From: Isoetes taiwanensis
Taxonomy: Eukaryota; Streptophyta; Lycopodiopsida; Isoetales; Isoetaceae
Assembly: GCA_021234155.1 (NCBI GenBank)
Contig: JAJEKV010000379.1
Coordinates: 186,001 to 250,000, forward strand
DNA: 64,000 nucleotides
Direction: 5' to 3'
The notes beneath the pieces are model-generated. The model did not search any database. It saw nothing but the letters and a program-made list of their open reading frames with translations, and had not been told where the DNA came from. Below are positions 22,291 through 33,799 of the stretch, in pieces (within the stretch, counting starts at the first letter, position 1; each line of letters begins with the position of its first letter). Made by a program: the position numbers and the translations under genes.

Positions 22291-24620
22291 GATTTTATCG
22301 TCCATGGAGACCAAGCTGGCCTATGGGACCCAAGTACAAAGAAGAGAGAAGCGGTGATATTACTACCACGATTAAAAACCCCGCTAGAAGGGTTTTGGAG
22401 AAAAACCTTAGTAGCAATAAGGATCTTGACATCTTTGCCTGATTATATACATAATCACAAATACTGGCCCGAGAGGTTAATGTCGGATGGGGGAATAAGC
22501 GAGTCCAGCGTATCCATTACCTCCCGAGTACGATCCCAACAAGCCTACGGAGGCCGTGCTTTCATTAGCTCATGCAAGGCATGATGGGGCACAACTAGCA
22601 GAGCATCACCCAGGGCGGATATGCTGCAAATGCGGACAGGGCACGGAGGGCGTGACTTTCATCCCTCAATGGCCCGTTGGCGGCTTGGGGACTCTGTCCT
22701 CTCACGGCGGCTCGAATCCATCTCTCTGTCTCAATGCGGAGGTGGTGTGCACTGTCGCGAATGGAAACAATCACCCTGCGCTTTTTTCTTGGGTAGATGG
22801 GTGCTTGCGGTGTAGTGGTGTGGGGGCCCGTGAGCATGGGATTAACTTTCCGTCGATAATTTGCCACCTTGACATGTGCCGGGGCCTCTGCATCCCAAAG
22901 CTTGGCCATGGAAATGACATCAATCTTGCTTCAAGGCGTAGCGTTCCTTGATTGTGGCATGCAGCGGTCCACACATCGTGTGCTGCACATTCCATAGCGA
23001 GAACCAAGCGGGCTTGCTTGTCTTTCAGCCGGGCTTTGAGTCATTTGCGGGCCCATCGCCCTTTGCCAAAGCAAGGTTAGGCGTGGGGCTTCATCCATAG
23101 CCACCACCTTACGGAAGTAAATAATGTGACGTTCGGTGCGACCCTCGTAATGGAAGGAAGCTGTCTGGAGCAAAGATCGATATGGGACGTAGATTTCACT
23201 CCAGTGCCGGACCCATGAAGGCCTTCAGTACTGCTCTAGATCGTTCCAAGTGGTGAGGGATATCACGGCCCCCACGCCGCCCCATAGAGGAGGACCCGGT
23301 TCAACCAAGGCCACGAACAAGTGTGCTGGTGACCCCATGCATACATCTACGCCTTGTTGTTGTTTTGCATTGCATCTGAGGGCTTTCCGGCTAGCGATGA
23401 CCCGTAACACGATGGATGCATCCCGGTGTGTGGTAGTAGAAAACTCAATGCCCAAATACTTATAAAGATCGAGCCACCTCCACTACACCCTTTGGTAAGT
23501 GAATGAGGAAGGCGTGGGTGCGGGATGATGGGACCAGCGACACCCTTGTCTTGGCCAAGTTAACTCTCATGTCGGTGAATTGGCAAAAAGTGTCCAAAGC
23601 ATCCGGTGGCGTTGCATGTCCACGGGGTATATGCGAGCAGGTCAACATCATCAGCATATATGAGTTTGTCGGATTATGTGGTTCCATCAACTGGCGCCTC
23701 CCCGTGCTTAGTTAGCCATTCTAGCCGGGGTCAATGTACAAGCCAAAGGCGTTGGGGATAGAGGGCCACGGCGCACCCCAATGCTACTAACAACGGGCTC
23801 CCCCGGTGTGAGACGATTTGGAGCAAGCCTCAGTGCCCTCAGATATAGCATTACGCAAGTTGTGGGCGTCTAAGTGTTGTCTCAATCATCCCCACAACTT
23901 ATCCAGAAACCTTTATGTCAAAAGCCTTTGCGAAATCCACAAAACAGCGATGCAGTTAAAGCGTGGGTCGGCTATCCTCTATGAGTGTCCAGAGTGAAGA
24001 TATGGTCAATAGTAGAATGCTTAGGGCGGAAGCCTGCACTGCGTGAGAGCCGCACTTCTCCATCCTGCGCCCCAAAGTGTCAATGGCTCAAGAATCCCGA
24101 CAAGCAACTTGGCAAAGGCGAGTGACCATAATGGTGCGATGGTTGGTCGTGGGGGTCCAGCGCTTTGTATATGGGCACAACTCTTTGGTAGTCGGTCGGG
24201 GGAACCTTCTTGCAATGCCACGTTGAAGAGTCTTTGTGAAGCGGCACCATTGGGGGCCGCCCACTTGAGAAGCTGCTGCATACCATCCAAACTGGCGCCT
24301 TCCGATTAGGCGTTTGCATGCCCATTATGACATCCCCTTGTAATGACCCGGTCCCTGGGCGCAAATGAGGAATGCTTGGTGCCCGCTTCCCATTGGGTCA
24401 TACGGTGCTTTGCAAAGTATCTCACCCATTGTTGGGGATTAATATTTCCTATGGGCTTGCTCAAGACCTTTCTCGAGAAGGCCCTAGGGTGGCGGTCTAG
24501 AAGACCAAACATCAATTCTTGGTGCTCATAAGGTACCACGGCTTTCTTGGTCTTGAGGAAGGAGCGGTATTGCCGGGCGACCTCTTGAGGCGAATGGTGG
24601 GGGTCCGACACTTGGATGGA
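22291..24620 (-). mobile_element. decayed LINE, RT to C-terminal zinc finger
   Basis: GC-rich for the window. From the 5' side: PRAFSRKVLSKPIGNINPQQW (about 24460), RT fingers VVPIYKALDPHDQPSHHYG-like (24080-24200), the catalytic YADDVD at 23647-23658 followed by DMRVNLAKTRVSLV (about 23560), a connector near 23225-23455 (EFSTTTHRDASIVLRVIASR), and the tail KKRRVIVSIRDSAHHLRIETERW (about 22720-22790). The 3' region 22290-22450 is shared with 12340-12530. Blocks occupy all three frames, so no functional protein is encoded. Several blocks contain an excess of TG/CA consistent with CpG decay. Confidence 0.7.
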
Positions 24621-24699
24621 GCCATCATTTCACTCCCAACATTCGTCATCGAACGATGATTGCGGGGGGAAGGTGGTTGTAGCTCCGTGGATCGTCCCG

Positions 24700-25550
24700 G
24701 CGGCCTCTCCCAAAGCATCTCATCCCCTACCCTCGAAGGATTTCGAGGGGTAGGTCAGTCTGTTTGTTGAAGTGTGGGGAGTTGCACGGCCTCCGGCGCC
24801 TCATGCTCAAGCATCCTCGCATAGACCACATGATGATCATAGTCCGTGACGCAACTTAGTGGTACATGGGGTGTTGGGGCAATGGGTGCTTTCGGTTGCC
24901 TGCCAATCTCCTGCCGGGCTGATGGTAGGAGTCTTTACTTCCTGCGTCCGCCCCACATTCCCAACACCTGGCAGTGATCAAGTGTAAGGCATTGCTCGAT
25001 GCGCTAGCTTGCGTAATCCCACTGCTTGGTGCCGCCCCCTCGGTTCCCCTGTCTACAAGTGGGCGGTGGAGGACGACCTTTGCGTACCCGACCATTGCAA
25101 ATGACCCGAGGTCAAAGATCTTGCTTGACAACGGAACAAACCCGGCCATCAAGTGTCCACACAATTGTCATCATCGCCGCCCCTTGGCCAAACCATCTCT
25201 GGGGTCCATTCGTAAACACATCCTCGGCTAGAGGTGCAAATTTTGGGATCTGCAAGGGCATCAAGGTGTTGTTGCATGCTAGGCGGCGTATAGACTAGTA
25301 GATCCAAATCATTGACATATATTAATTGTTTTACTATGGTAGATGCTAAGGAAGGACCATCTCGCCATGCGGATGAAGCCATCCTTCCAATTGATCCATA
25401 TAAAGGCCATAAGGTTTCAAAATTGTGAAAATCGTATGATGTTACATAAGATTGTGAATTGTTATGGAGGTCTATTTGTAGATTTTTGCGTATAATGCTG
25501 ACGGTGGATGGGCTAGCTTGACCCATACAAGTTGCTTTTTTATACATTAG
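24700..25550 (-). mobile_element. LINE fragments: RT palm plus possible endonuclease piece
   Basis: At 25308-25319 a YVNDLD motif sits where YVDD/YADD is expected, followed by LLVYTPPSMQQHLDALADP, the usual downstream helix; Asn replaces the first catalytic Asp. Sequence at 24856-25250 in varying frames looks like endonuclease-domain debris of the adjacent copy, but I see no certain catalytic box. The palm piece may continue the copy at 26375-27590, with 25560-26370 inserted between. Confidence 0.5.
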
Positions 25551-26374
25551 AATGAGAATGAGAATGATATTTTAGAACAACGTGACACCGAGATGCTAAA
25601 AAAAAGGTAATTTGGCATGTTGCTAATTTAAGTATTTTCATTTGGGTTAAGGGCAACAAGTGATGCCAGTTAAACTCTAATCCATGGCGAAGTGGGCATT
25701 GATTAAGAAAAAAAAATCACCGTAGCTTGATTGTGGAGGCAAGATGGGTTCCACGCAAAGGAGCTCAAATCAGCTCGATTTGGCCCACAGGTCTTTAGGA
25801 GGCCGGATTGGAGAATTTTGGTTGCCGCAAACAGTTCTGAGCAAACAAGGCTTGCATCAAAAAAGGAAGCGACTGGTCGAAGGCCGAGTTTTCCACGAGC
25901 CACGATTGGCCTGGTCCTGGTAAATTTTTGTGGCAGTTGGAGCTCTCAGTTGGGAGCTTTGACTGAGTGAAGCAGGTCAGCAAGGAAAAATAGTTCATCG
26001 GCCCAATTTGTGAGGAAGTTGGAATCCCGAGTTTGGAGTAGATTATGGATTGCAGGGTTTATGGAGCCACACAGAAAAATGTGAGAGAATAAATTGGCCA
26101 TTCCAGAGAATCCTGCCATGAGGAAGATAAAATATTGAGGCAGTATAAGAATTTGTCCCAAGCCGTCTTAAGATGATAGACTAGAAGAAAAAGGGGTTGA
26201 AAAGGAAAACACGCCCTGGTAGAGCGGGATCTGCCATATCCTTCATGCAGGGTTGTGAAAGGGCTTGTTTTCCTTATATTTGTTTACGTTCTTGTAGCTG
26301 TTTTTTATGCTTATGCTATGGCGGTGGAGGCATACAATAGCACCAAAGTATATGTAGATTGTTTGCGTGAAGTT
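25551..26374. other. no gene recognised; GAATGA repeat at left
   Basis: Begins with (gaatga)4 at 25551-25575, which could be a LINE tail. The remainder has no sustained frame. It separates two LINE blocks and may be an insertion between them. Confidence 0.4.
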
Positions 26375-27590
26375 TCAAATCCGTAAAATAAAATTGACTT
26401 GTATCTTGACTTCCTTCAAAGTTGGAGAATTCATATGCTGAGGTGGAAAATCCAATTTGACCCCATTACAGATTTTGCAGACGGGGGAGAATGCATTAGA
26501 ACGAATATACTTGGGACTATTATTAAAATTAATGGCTATAATTTCAAGATAGGAGAAAACAAGAGAACACTGAAATAATTTTAGCAAGTACAGTGTCATA
26601 CAATCTATTTATAACATTGTATAACTCTAGAGGGACACTCAAATATTCAAGGCACTGCCATAGTTCCTCCCGTGGGACAGTGTCAAATGCTTTCTTGAAA
26701 TCGACAAACCAACAATATAACTCTTGCTGCTGATTGCGACTATCTTCAATGAGGGCACGTAATGTGAAGATATGGTCTATAGTTGAATGTAAATGTCAAA
26801 ATCCCCATAAATTCAGACCAAGCTGTCAATTTTTTCTCCAATATTCTAGCTAAGAGTTTGGCAAAGAGGGGACAAACCATGATAGTGCAATAGTTGGATG
26901 GAGAGTCTTTATTGTCTGCCTTATAGATAGGAACCACCTTGTTCACTGTCCAATCAAAAGAAAAACCATGGAAAAGTGCTTGATTAAGCAATTGCCTAAG
27001 CACTACGAGCAATTGTCGCCCACCCCATTTCAATATTTTTGCCTGCGACCCTTGCAAATCCGCTGCTTTATTACTAGCTAACTTTTGCAATCATGCACAA
27101 CATCTTCCGTACTCAATTGTAAGAAACGTCCGGCTTGCAAAGGGACATTTGAGTGTGCCCCACTGTGATTATATAGCTGAGTCAAATATTGGGTCCATGC
27201 CTCTACAGAAATATATCCTGCGTCTGGCAATGGTTTACAGAGTACTTTACGCCAAAATGCTTTAGGATTTTCATGAAGAAGATAGATAGATAGTATTTTT
27301 ACGTCATGAAGAGAAAACATATGTTCATGATGTTGTGCTATAGAGGCTTTCTTGTCTTTAAGAAAAGCTTTATAATTTTTGATGTGGCCGACGGGAAAAG
27401 CTCATCAATCATAAATAGTATCGTACATTCAGTATCAAACCATGCATTCCGTGAAAAGATATCATTAGGAGTCCGGGTAGAAACTGTACATGTTTGAAAA
27501 CATCTGTCAGAAGCTTTAAGGAATGCAGATACTAACCTTTCATTTTGAAGGTCCAAAGTAGGAAGGTCCATAATTCCATGCAACTCCTCT
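26375..27590 (-). mobile_element. decayed LINE, RT fingers and palm
   Basis: Minus-strand order: NPKAFWRKVLCKPLPDAGY (about 27240), LASNKAADLQGSQAKILKW (about 27050), FDWTVNKVVPIYKADNKDSP (about 26930), LFAKLLARILEKKL (about 26850), then CWFVDFKKAFDTVPREELW (about 26650-26720). These are RT boxes 0 to A, including the first catalytic Asp of the palm (VDFKKAFD). The YADD box is not in this block. Frames change between blocks. It belongs to the same family as the copies at 22291-24620 and 42770-46490. Confidence 0.75.
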
Positions 27591-27654
27591 TCTAAACAAC
27601 GAACATAGATGTCAGCTTTTGAATAATCAAAGCGAAAAGGTGACCCATGAACGC

Positions 27655-28265
27655 CTCAAGGTGTACAGGGGCACTGTAAGATGGCTACATTAGGGTTTTT
27701 TTGAGATTAAAAAAGGGCCTTCAAAACATGCCAACAAAGCCAAATGAAGATAAATGAACTACCAATCGGAATCGTTGTGGTCCTGGGTCAGTCAAAAATC
27801 ATTATAACTAACTCAACTGGATCACATTTTCTAGTATAACTATTGATAAAAAAGTCCAAATGAGCTCTCGTTTAGTGCAATAGATAGATCTCGTTGAGAT
27901 CTTTCCAACTTTAGGTACTTTGCATATATTTTACACTTATGATTGTCAAAACTCCAAAAAATATAGTTTTTACCATTTTTTACTATCCTACGGGGGCTAA
28001 AGATATGCAAACCACCCAAGGTTGGAAAGATCTCAATGAGATCTATCTATTGCACCAAACAAACTCATTTGGACATTTCTATCAATACTTATACTAGAAA
28101 AATGTGATCCAATGAGTTAGTTATAATTGTTTTGCCGACCGGATTACCGATTCTATTTTCGATGAGTAGTTCATATAGCTTAGTCGGCCAGATTCTTAGA
28201 AGGCCTTTTATGATCTCAAAAATCCCTAATGATTTGCAATAGGATGCCGACCTACAGAACCTCCT
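27655..28265. repeat. long foldback (inverted repeat) element
   Basis: The left arm, about 27660-27911, is the imperfect reverse complement of the right arm, about 28020-28265. The inner 110 bp of each arm is well conserved: tagatagatctcgttgagat, then ctttccaac, against gttggaaag, then atctcaatgagatctatcta. The outer parts still align (cattagggttttttgaga against tctcaaaaatccctaatg). The spacer is about 108 bp. No coding sequence. It fits a MITE or foldback transposon. Confidence 0.8.
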
Positions 28266-28269
28266 ACAC

Positions 28270-29030
28270 TTCAATAAAAAACCTAATTTGCAGTTTTGAT
28301 TCTTGGGGAAGCCAATGACAAGCCTGATTCAAATGAAAAAATCTCATGCCAAAACTATGTACTGGCATTGGTTCCGCAAAAATTTCTAATTTTTTTAACC
28401 GTTGTTCGTAGGCGAGAAGGTTATCGACTTTAATGATAAAGATTAATTTCAATTTGAAGACCTTCTGTGCAATACGAAGTGAAGTAGGGGAGCATTAACG
28501 AAGGTTGTCAGGCTTAGAAGATGCATCTTGGGGGGATAGATAGGCAAAGGCAATTTCAAGAGTTTTTTTTAATTTTCACAACTCTCGATTAAAAAATAGG
28601 CAGATCCAATGGGGGCAATTAGGTTTGGATGGTGGTGTTCGCATGAACAAGCTAGAATAACATTGCACCTCCCTTTAGACAAGCCTGCTAAAAAGAACAA
28701 TTAGGGTGAGATTCCCTTATGGAAAATATTTGGTGTAGTAGTTTACTTTAACAAAACGTAAAAATAGGTTAGGTTAAATTACGCTTTGATCTCCAATTTG
28801 CGATCCCTCGTGGCAAACTTTCAAAACCCGAATGTGATGAAATTTAGGTTTCTTGGTGGTCTGCATTTTCTTTGACAAGCGAAACAAGAAATCAGTTACC
28901 CTCGATTTTGAAGTTTACCCTGGTCGAAAGTTTACCCAACATTAAGACAATTTGCCCACCATTTTTTGAGCGGTTTACCCGAAGATTCTCGAACAAATTT
29001 TACGCCAACAATTTAACCTAACCTTGTTTT
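28270..29030. other. no gene recognised
   Basis: AT-rich. 28900-28990 repeats gtttaccc at short intervals. No frame or structure is convincing. The sequence lies upstream of the Rab geranylgeranyltransferase gene and could include its distal promoter, but I see no clear TATA box. Confidence 0.4.
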
Positions 29031-29036
29031 CACGTT

Positions 29037-29141
29037 ACAAGAAAGAACATTTACCTTGCATTCGGCATGTCGGCCAACACCTCTGCGCAAGGGCGTGTCG
29101 GCATTGTTTCCATGAATGCAAGGTAAATGGTCTTTCTTGTA
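29037..29141. repeat. near-perfect hairpin upstream of the RGTA gene
   Basis: acaagaaagaacatttacct, continuing tgcattc, is matched by gaatgcaaggtaaatggtct, continuing ttcttgt: 27-bp arms with one mismatch. Inside the loop gcatgtcggccaacac pairs with gtgtcggcattg, extending the stem. It could be a small MITE or a hairpin RNA precursor. Confidence 0.75.
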
Positions 29142-29423
29142 TATAGAAATGGCCATTTGCAAATTCCAGAACAATTGAGATTCCACCAGCGGCAATTGTG
29201 AACTAACAATTGAGGTTCGGCTTAGTATACGATCGCCAAAACCCTATTTTAACTGTCATCAGGTTGAGGCTGGAAGTTTGGAACTTTCAGCATGAGGCCA
29301 ATCTACAGTAGCTACAATAGATGACTAACTTTTACCATAATAGATGACTTGGTATGCCACGTGGGATTTCTAAGTGGTAACACTAAGCGCTGTGCCGGAG
29401 AAGCTCGATATTCAACACTCAAC

Positions 29424-32152
29424 ATGCACGGTCGACCTCGAAAACGTGTAGATCCAGCATCCTCTGCTGAGGATGCATCTAACAAGATAGCTCTTGTGGA
29501 GTCTCTCCTCTCCATTATGCTGCAAAACCATCACAAGCACTGGTAATATAAAAACCCTGTCATATACCCTAGACTGTTGTCTGTATAAGAATCTAGATTG
29601 GTAAAAAGATGTTTTTGAATGCCAACTTGAATCAGTTACACAAAAGAAGCGCTTCAACAAAATGCTCAACTGTTGGAGTTCAATCCGGAAGTATATACTG
29701 CCTGGAACTTCCGAAAACTTGCAGTAACGCATTTAATGGATGCAGAATTGGAGCCCGATATTCGGAAGGCTATCATAAAAGAAGAACTTCGTGTGGTATT
29801 GCCTCCTCCTATTTGTTTTGAAAATTTTGTGGAAATTAAAATGAAACCCTCGGAATCCCACTTAGAACTTTAGTGCCATGTGAACAGGTTGAAGCTGCCT
29901 TAGCTAGAAACTTAAAGTCTTATGGGGCTTGGTATCACCGCAAGTGGATAATAAACTTAGGATTTGCTACGTTTGATCGGGAATTTGTTCTTCTGGGGAA
30001 GCTTTTAGATGCAGATTCTAGAAATTTTCACGGGTGGGATTACAGAAGGTGAAAAGTTCTACATTTTTTTTATTTTATGGCGCATACCTTAAACTATCTT
30101 GTAGTAGTCATACTTCCGTGTTGCTATTTTCTTATGCCTAGGTTTCTTGTAGGCGTAAAGGGAGTTCCAGTGGAAGATGAGCTACAGTATACTATAGACA
30201 AAATAAATGAGAATTTTAGCAATTATTCAGCCTGGCATAATCGCAGGTCAGTGATTTTGTAGTTACAGGTCTGTTTCATGTTTTATGGTATTGTTTGTGC
30301 ACAAAATGTGCCTGTGCAGGTGTATAAAAGAATCTGTATGCTGCTTCTGACAGTGCTTTAATACCAAAGACTTTTGAGAATGACCATGAGGAGCATAAAG
30401 AGCGCATTTTAGAAAATGAATTTGAGCTTGTCAGGCAAGCATTCTTTGTTGAGCCAGATGACCAAAGTGGTTGGTTTTATCACTGTTGGCTGCTTGGGCA
30501 TTCTATACCTAGTGCAGGTCCCACCCTCGTATGCTTGTGGCCTCCAAATGCTGAGTTAATTACTGTGAAGATGAACAGGGGAGCTTCATCAAGTATAAGT
30601 ACTGGAAGAGGGCAGATTCTGTATATGGACGAAATTCCTATAATTATTTGCTTTAGCGAACCAGTCATGGGAGTTGATTGTACAACTGTATCATTGAATA
30701 TAAATTCGATTCCAATACAGTGTAATTGGAAAGCAGTTGGAGGACCTAGTAATAGTTCCAAAATTTGGACTACTAAAATTGGACTTGGACCTGTGAGCGC
30801 AATAGCTCAGCTAGATATTAAAAGTGACTATGCTATAGAAGTTGTTGTTGGAGGTTCAGATGGTATTGTATCCCACCATGGACATTCCGTTGTAGGTACT
30901 GTGCATGCAAGGTTCAAGGCAAAATTAGAGCATGGATGTAACCCTTTGAGAAATATTGAGAACGTCTCTTTGGAAGAGGTTTCATGGTCAGATCAAGATT
31001 ATGAAGTTGATGAACATGCTTCTGATATTGACTATCTTAGTGGGAAACTTGAAGTGGACAAAAATGTGGGACAATCTGGTAAAAGTCTTTTATGGCAGAA
31101 AAGGATTCTGCAGGATGAGATTGAAATGTGCAGAAATCTTCTGGAGCTGCAGGAGGACAGGTACACTTAAACTCTCCATTCTGCACTATACTGAGTCATG
31201 CCTTTACTATTATAACTTGGTCAATTGTTATGTAACTGGCTGGTCCATCTCTTTGCCTGTTGCAGTAAGTGGGCTAACCTTACCCTTGCAAGATTGTTAT
31301 GGACTCAGCATATACATGGTTGGAGTGCTGATTGTCATGATGAGATATTAAAACTGTACGAATATCTAATTCAATTAGACCCAGCACACAAGGGGCATTA
31401 TATTGACGAGCGAACTGTAGTTTTCCTGGATCAGGTGCACACTTCTCTGAACTGCAAGCCGTCTGCATTATCATTTTTTCTCCATGAATAGGCTATCTTT
31501 TAATGCATCTAGGCTAAACATATTTCTTACTTCCATGTATCTGCTCATTTTTAGTTGACATCTAGCAACAAGAACCTGAGGCCCCATTGGCAGATACGGA
31601 AACACATGGGGGGAATGGAGCTTTTGTCTCTGGATGCCTTCGTCTTAGCAGGATGTCCCTTTCAAAGTTAATATACATGGATAGATTGTTGTGGGTGCAG
31701 ATGCTAGATTTGAGCTTCAACAAATTGAGATCACTAGAAGGTACAGTCATCTTTTAAGCAGCCTCAAACCTTTGCAGTAGGATACCTGAAATTTGTAGTA
31801 TTGTGAAACAGGTTTGGAGGTAATGCAGTTGCTTTTATGTCTGGACGTAAGCAATAACTGTTTATCAAATGTGAATGTACTCAGACCTTTGCAGACAATA
31901 CCTTGTCTGTACTTCCTTAATGTTTCAAACAACGAGCTTGGGAAACCATCAGATGGATCTTGTAGATTTTGCTTTAGTGGAGATGGTTCCAAAGTTCAGG
32001 ACCTTTGTGATGTAAGCTCTGGTTTTAGTGGCATGAAACTTGCTGTGTTAGAAATAGCTGGAAATCCAGGATCGATGAATGACAACTTCAAGGAAAAGAT
32101 AATCAATGCTCTTCCTTCGTTGCAATGGCTTGATGGGGAAAGTGTTCGGTGA
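29424..32152 (+). CDS. RGTA: Rab geranylgeranyltransferase subunit alpha
   Basis: Eight exons join in phase: 29424-29542, 29636-29795, 29888-30048, 30142-30246, 30354-31160, 31266-31434, 31566-31740, 31812-32152, giving about 678 residues. The start MHGRPRK matches the plant family's start. PPTA repeats follow (PEVYTAWNFRKL, SYGAWYHRKWIINL, NFHGWDYRRFLVG, SNYSAWHNRS, DQSGWFYHCWLL), then an Ig-like insert near residues 240-370, a helical segment (NLTLARLLW) and C-terminal leucine-rich repeats (LQMLDLSFNKL-like, LLCLDVSNNCL, LYFLNVSNNEL, LAVLEIAGNP) ending LPSLQWLDGESVR. With the beta subunit and REP it attaches geranylgeranyl groups to C-terminal cysteines of Rab GTPases in the cytosol. All junctions are GT-AG. 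The exon 4/5 junction has one alternative (30250 to 30331) adding nine residues. No lesion is seen; this is the only intact host gene in the window. Confidence 0.93.
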
Positions 32153-32689
32153 TATGACTAATGTCCACTATTCTTTCAGGTGTGGTTCTCAACTTTTGCC
32201 TGATGTAACATTCTTATAAGGATGTTCAGTTACAAGATTATTCAATTTGGTGTGTCACATCACATTACAGTGGATCGGAAGTTTTATAAGTTTAGAACTT
32301 CAATTTAGAAAGTAAGAGAGATGAAGTTATACAGGATGATAAAACTTGCAATTTGCATTAGGTTCTGTTAAGCTTGTTATCAACTGTGTGGTAGACTTCA
32401 CATTCCCTTTATATCTTTACTATTTCATCTTGTAAATACGATCAAACAACTTAGTTCCCTTGGCTGCTGCAGGCTCACCTCAAACTATCCTTTGGATCAT
32501 TCCATGAAATTAACATCGCTTTGCCCAATTTCTCTAGCCTTTGCTCCCAAATATTCATTTGGGTGGCAACTTCTTTTGCCGTCCTCATTGCAGACCTTTC
32601 CTTTGAATGAATACCTACACTGCTCGGAAGGTACGAGTCATCATCTTCATGTATGCATATACTGCATTATCAACTGAACTATACAAGTT

Positions 32690-33120
32690 GGAATTCCTTA
32701 TCATGAAATAATATATCTGAAATTAGACCTTACAAAAGCATATGATAGTGTTGAGACCTTCATAGAGAAATTTTTCTTACACATTGGTTTTGGTGCCCAA
32801 TTCACTGCTGATGTCATGAGACTTCATTACTCTGCTTGTTCTTCTATTCTCTTTCAAGGAGAAACCCTCGGCATTCTTTTAAGTGGGTCGTAGTATCCAT
32901 TAGGGATGCCCTCACTGCTCCCTTATTGTGGCCAGTGGCGCGAAGTTCTTCCCAAGTCCTCTCTCTTGCCTTTTAGGAAGGCATCTTGCATGGACTTCCT
33001 ACGAACAATGGATCACATGAGATTTGTAATCAATACGCGGACAACACTTTCCTTTTCTTGATGGCAAATGACCAAAATTTGTAGAATGTCATTTCCTTGC
33101 TAGACTCTTTTTCTATGTCA
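32690..33120 (+). mobile_element. LINE reverse-transcriptase fragment
   Basis: Just downstream of the RGTA gene and on the same strand, LKLDLTKAYDSVETFIEKFF (from about 32718) is RT box A with its Asp, and QYADNTFLFLMANDQN (YADN at 33034-33045) is the catalytic box with Asn for the second Asp. Between them the frame shifts at least once and stops at tag near 32890. It is a dead, doubly truncated L1-type fragment, the only plus-strand LINE seen. Confidence 0.7.
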
Positions 33121-33799
33121 TAATTATACAAATAGAAAATGGAACTTTTGTTGCCTACTATAGTGTTAAGGAGTTGAAGAGAGATTTAGTGTTAGTGTTT
33201 CGGCGAGTCCTAGGTTGAGGTAGCGATCCTCGCCGGTGTGCCACAATTGAATTGTGTCATGCCGAGGGTGGGTATCATTGCCGATGCCGAGGATAGCTAG
33301 GGTCGACCTTTCATTGAGGTGTATAGCCCTCTCTTGGTGCCGTTGTTGGCTTTGGTCACGCAGTATCGGAAGGTGGGTGTTGTATTCTCATGGAAGGTTA
33401 GGAGGATATTTTAATAAGATATACTCTAGTTTCTGATGGTGTTATCGACGAAAGTCCAATACTAATATGAAGACTGTCATATATTTTATTAAGTATCCGT
33501 TTGTCTTGTCTTTTAGAAAAAGCTTGACGGGTCAAGTGAAATATGCTGAGTTGAGTCTGCCACACTGATTTTGAAACCACATATTTTTGAAGTTAAAAAA
33601 CTTTTAACTGATTTTGAAGCCACATATTTTCGAAGTTCAAAAAGGTTTAATTGAGCCACATATTTTCAAAGTTAAAAAGGCTTTAACTGATTATGAAGCC
33701 ACAGATAGACAAGATAGAACAGGTATTTAAGTCACAAACTCAAGTTTTGATCAGATTCACCAAGATCCGAGTCACCAGTTTGAATTTCAGCTAACACAG
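33121..33799. other. spacer with a short tandem repeat
   Basis: Non-coding. 33569-33705 holds three imperfect units of about 48 bp containing gaagccacatattttcgaag and gttaaaaaggctttaac. The rest shows nothing recognisable. It separates the LINE fragment from the end of the minus-strand pseudogene. Confidence 0.5.
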
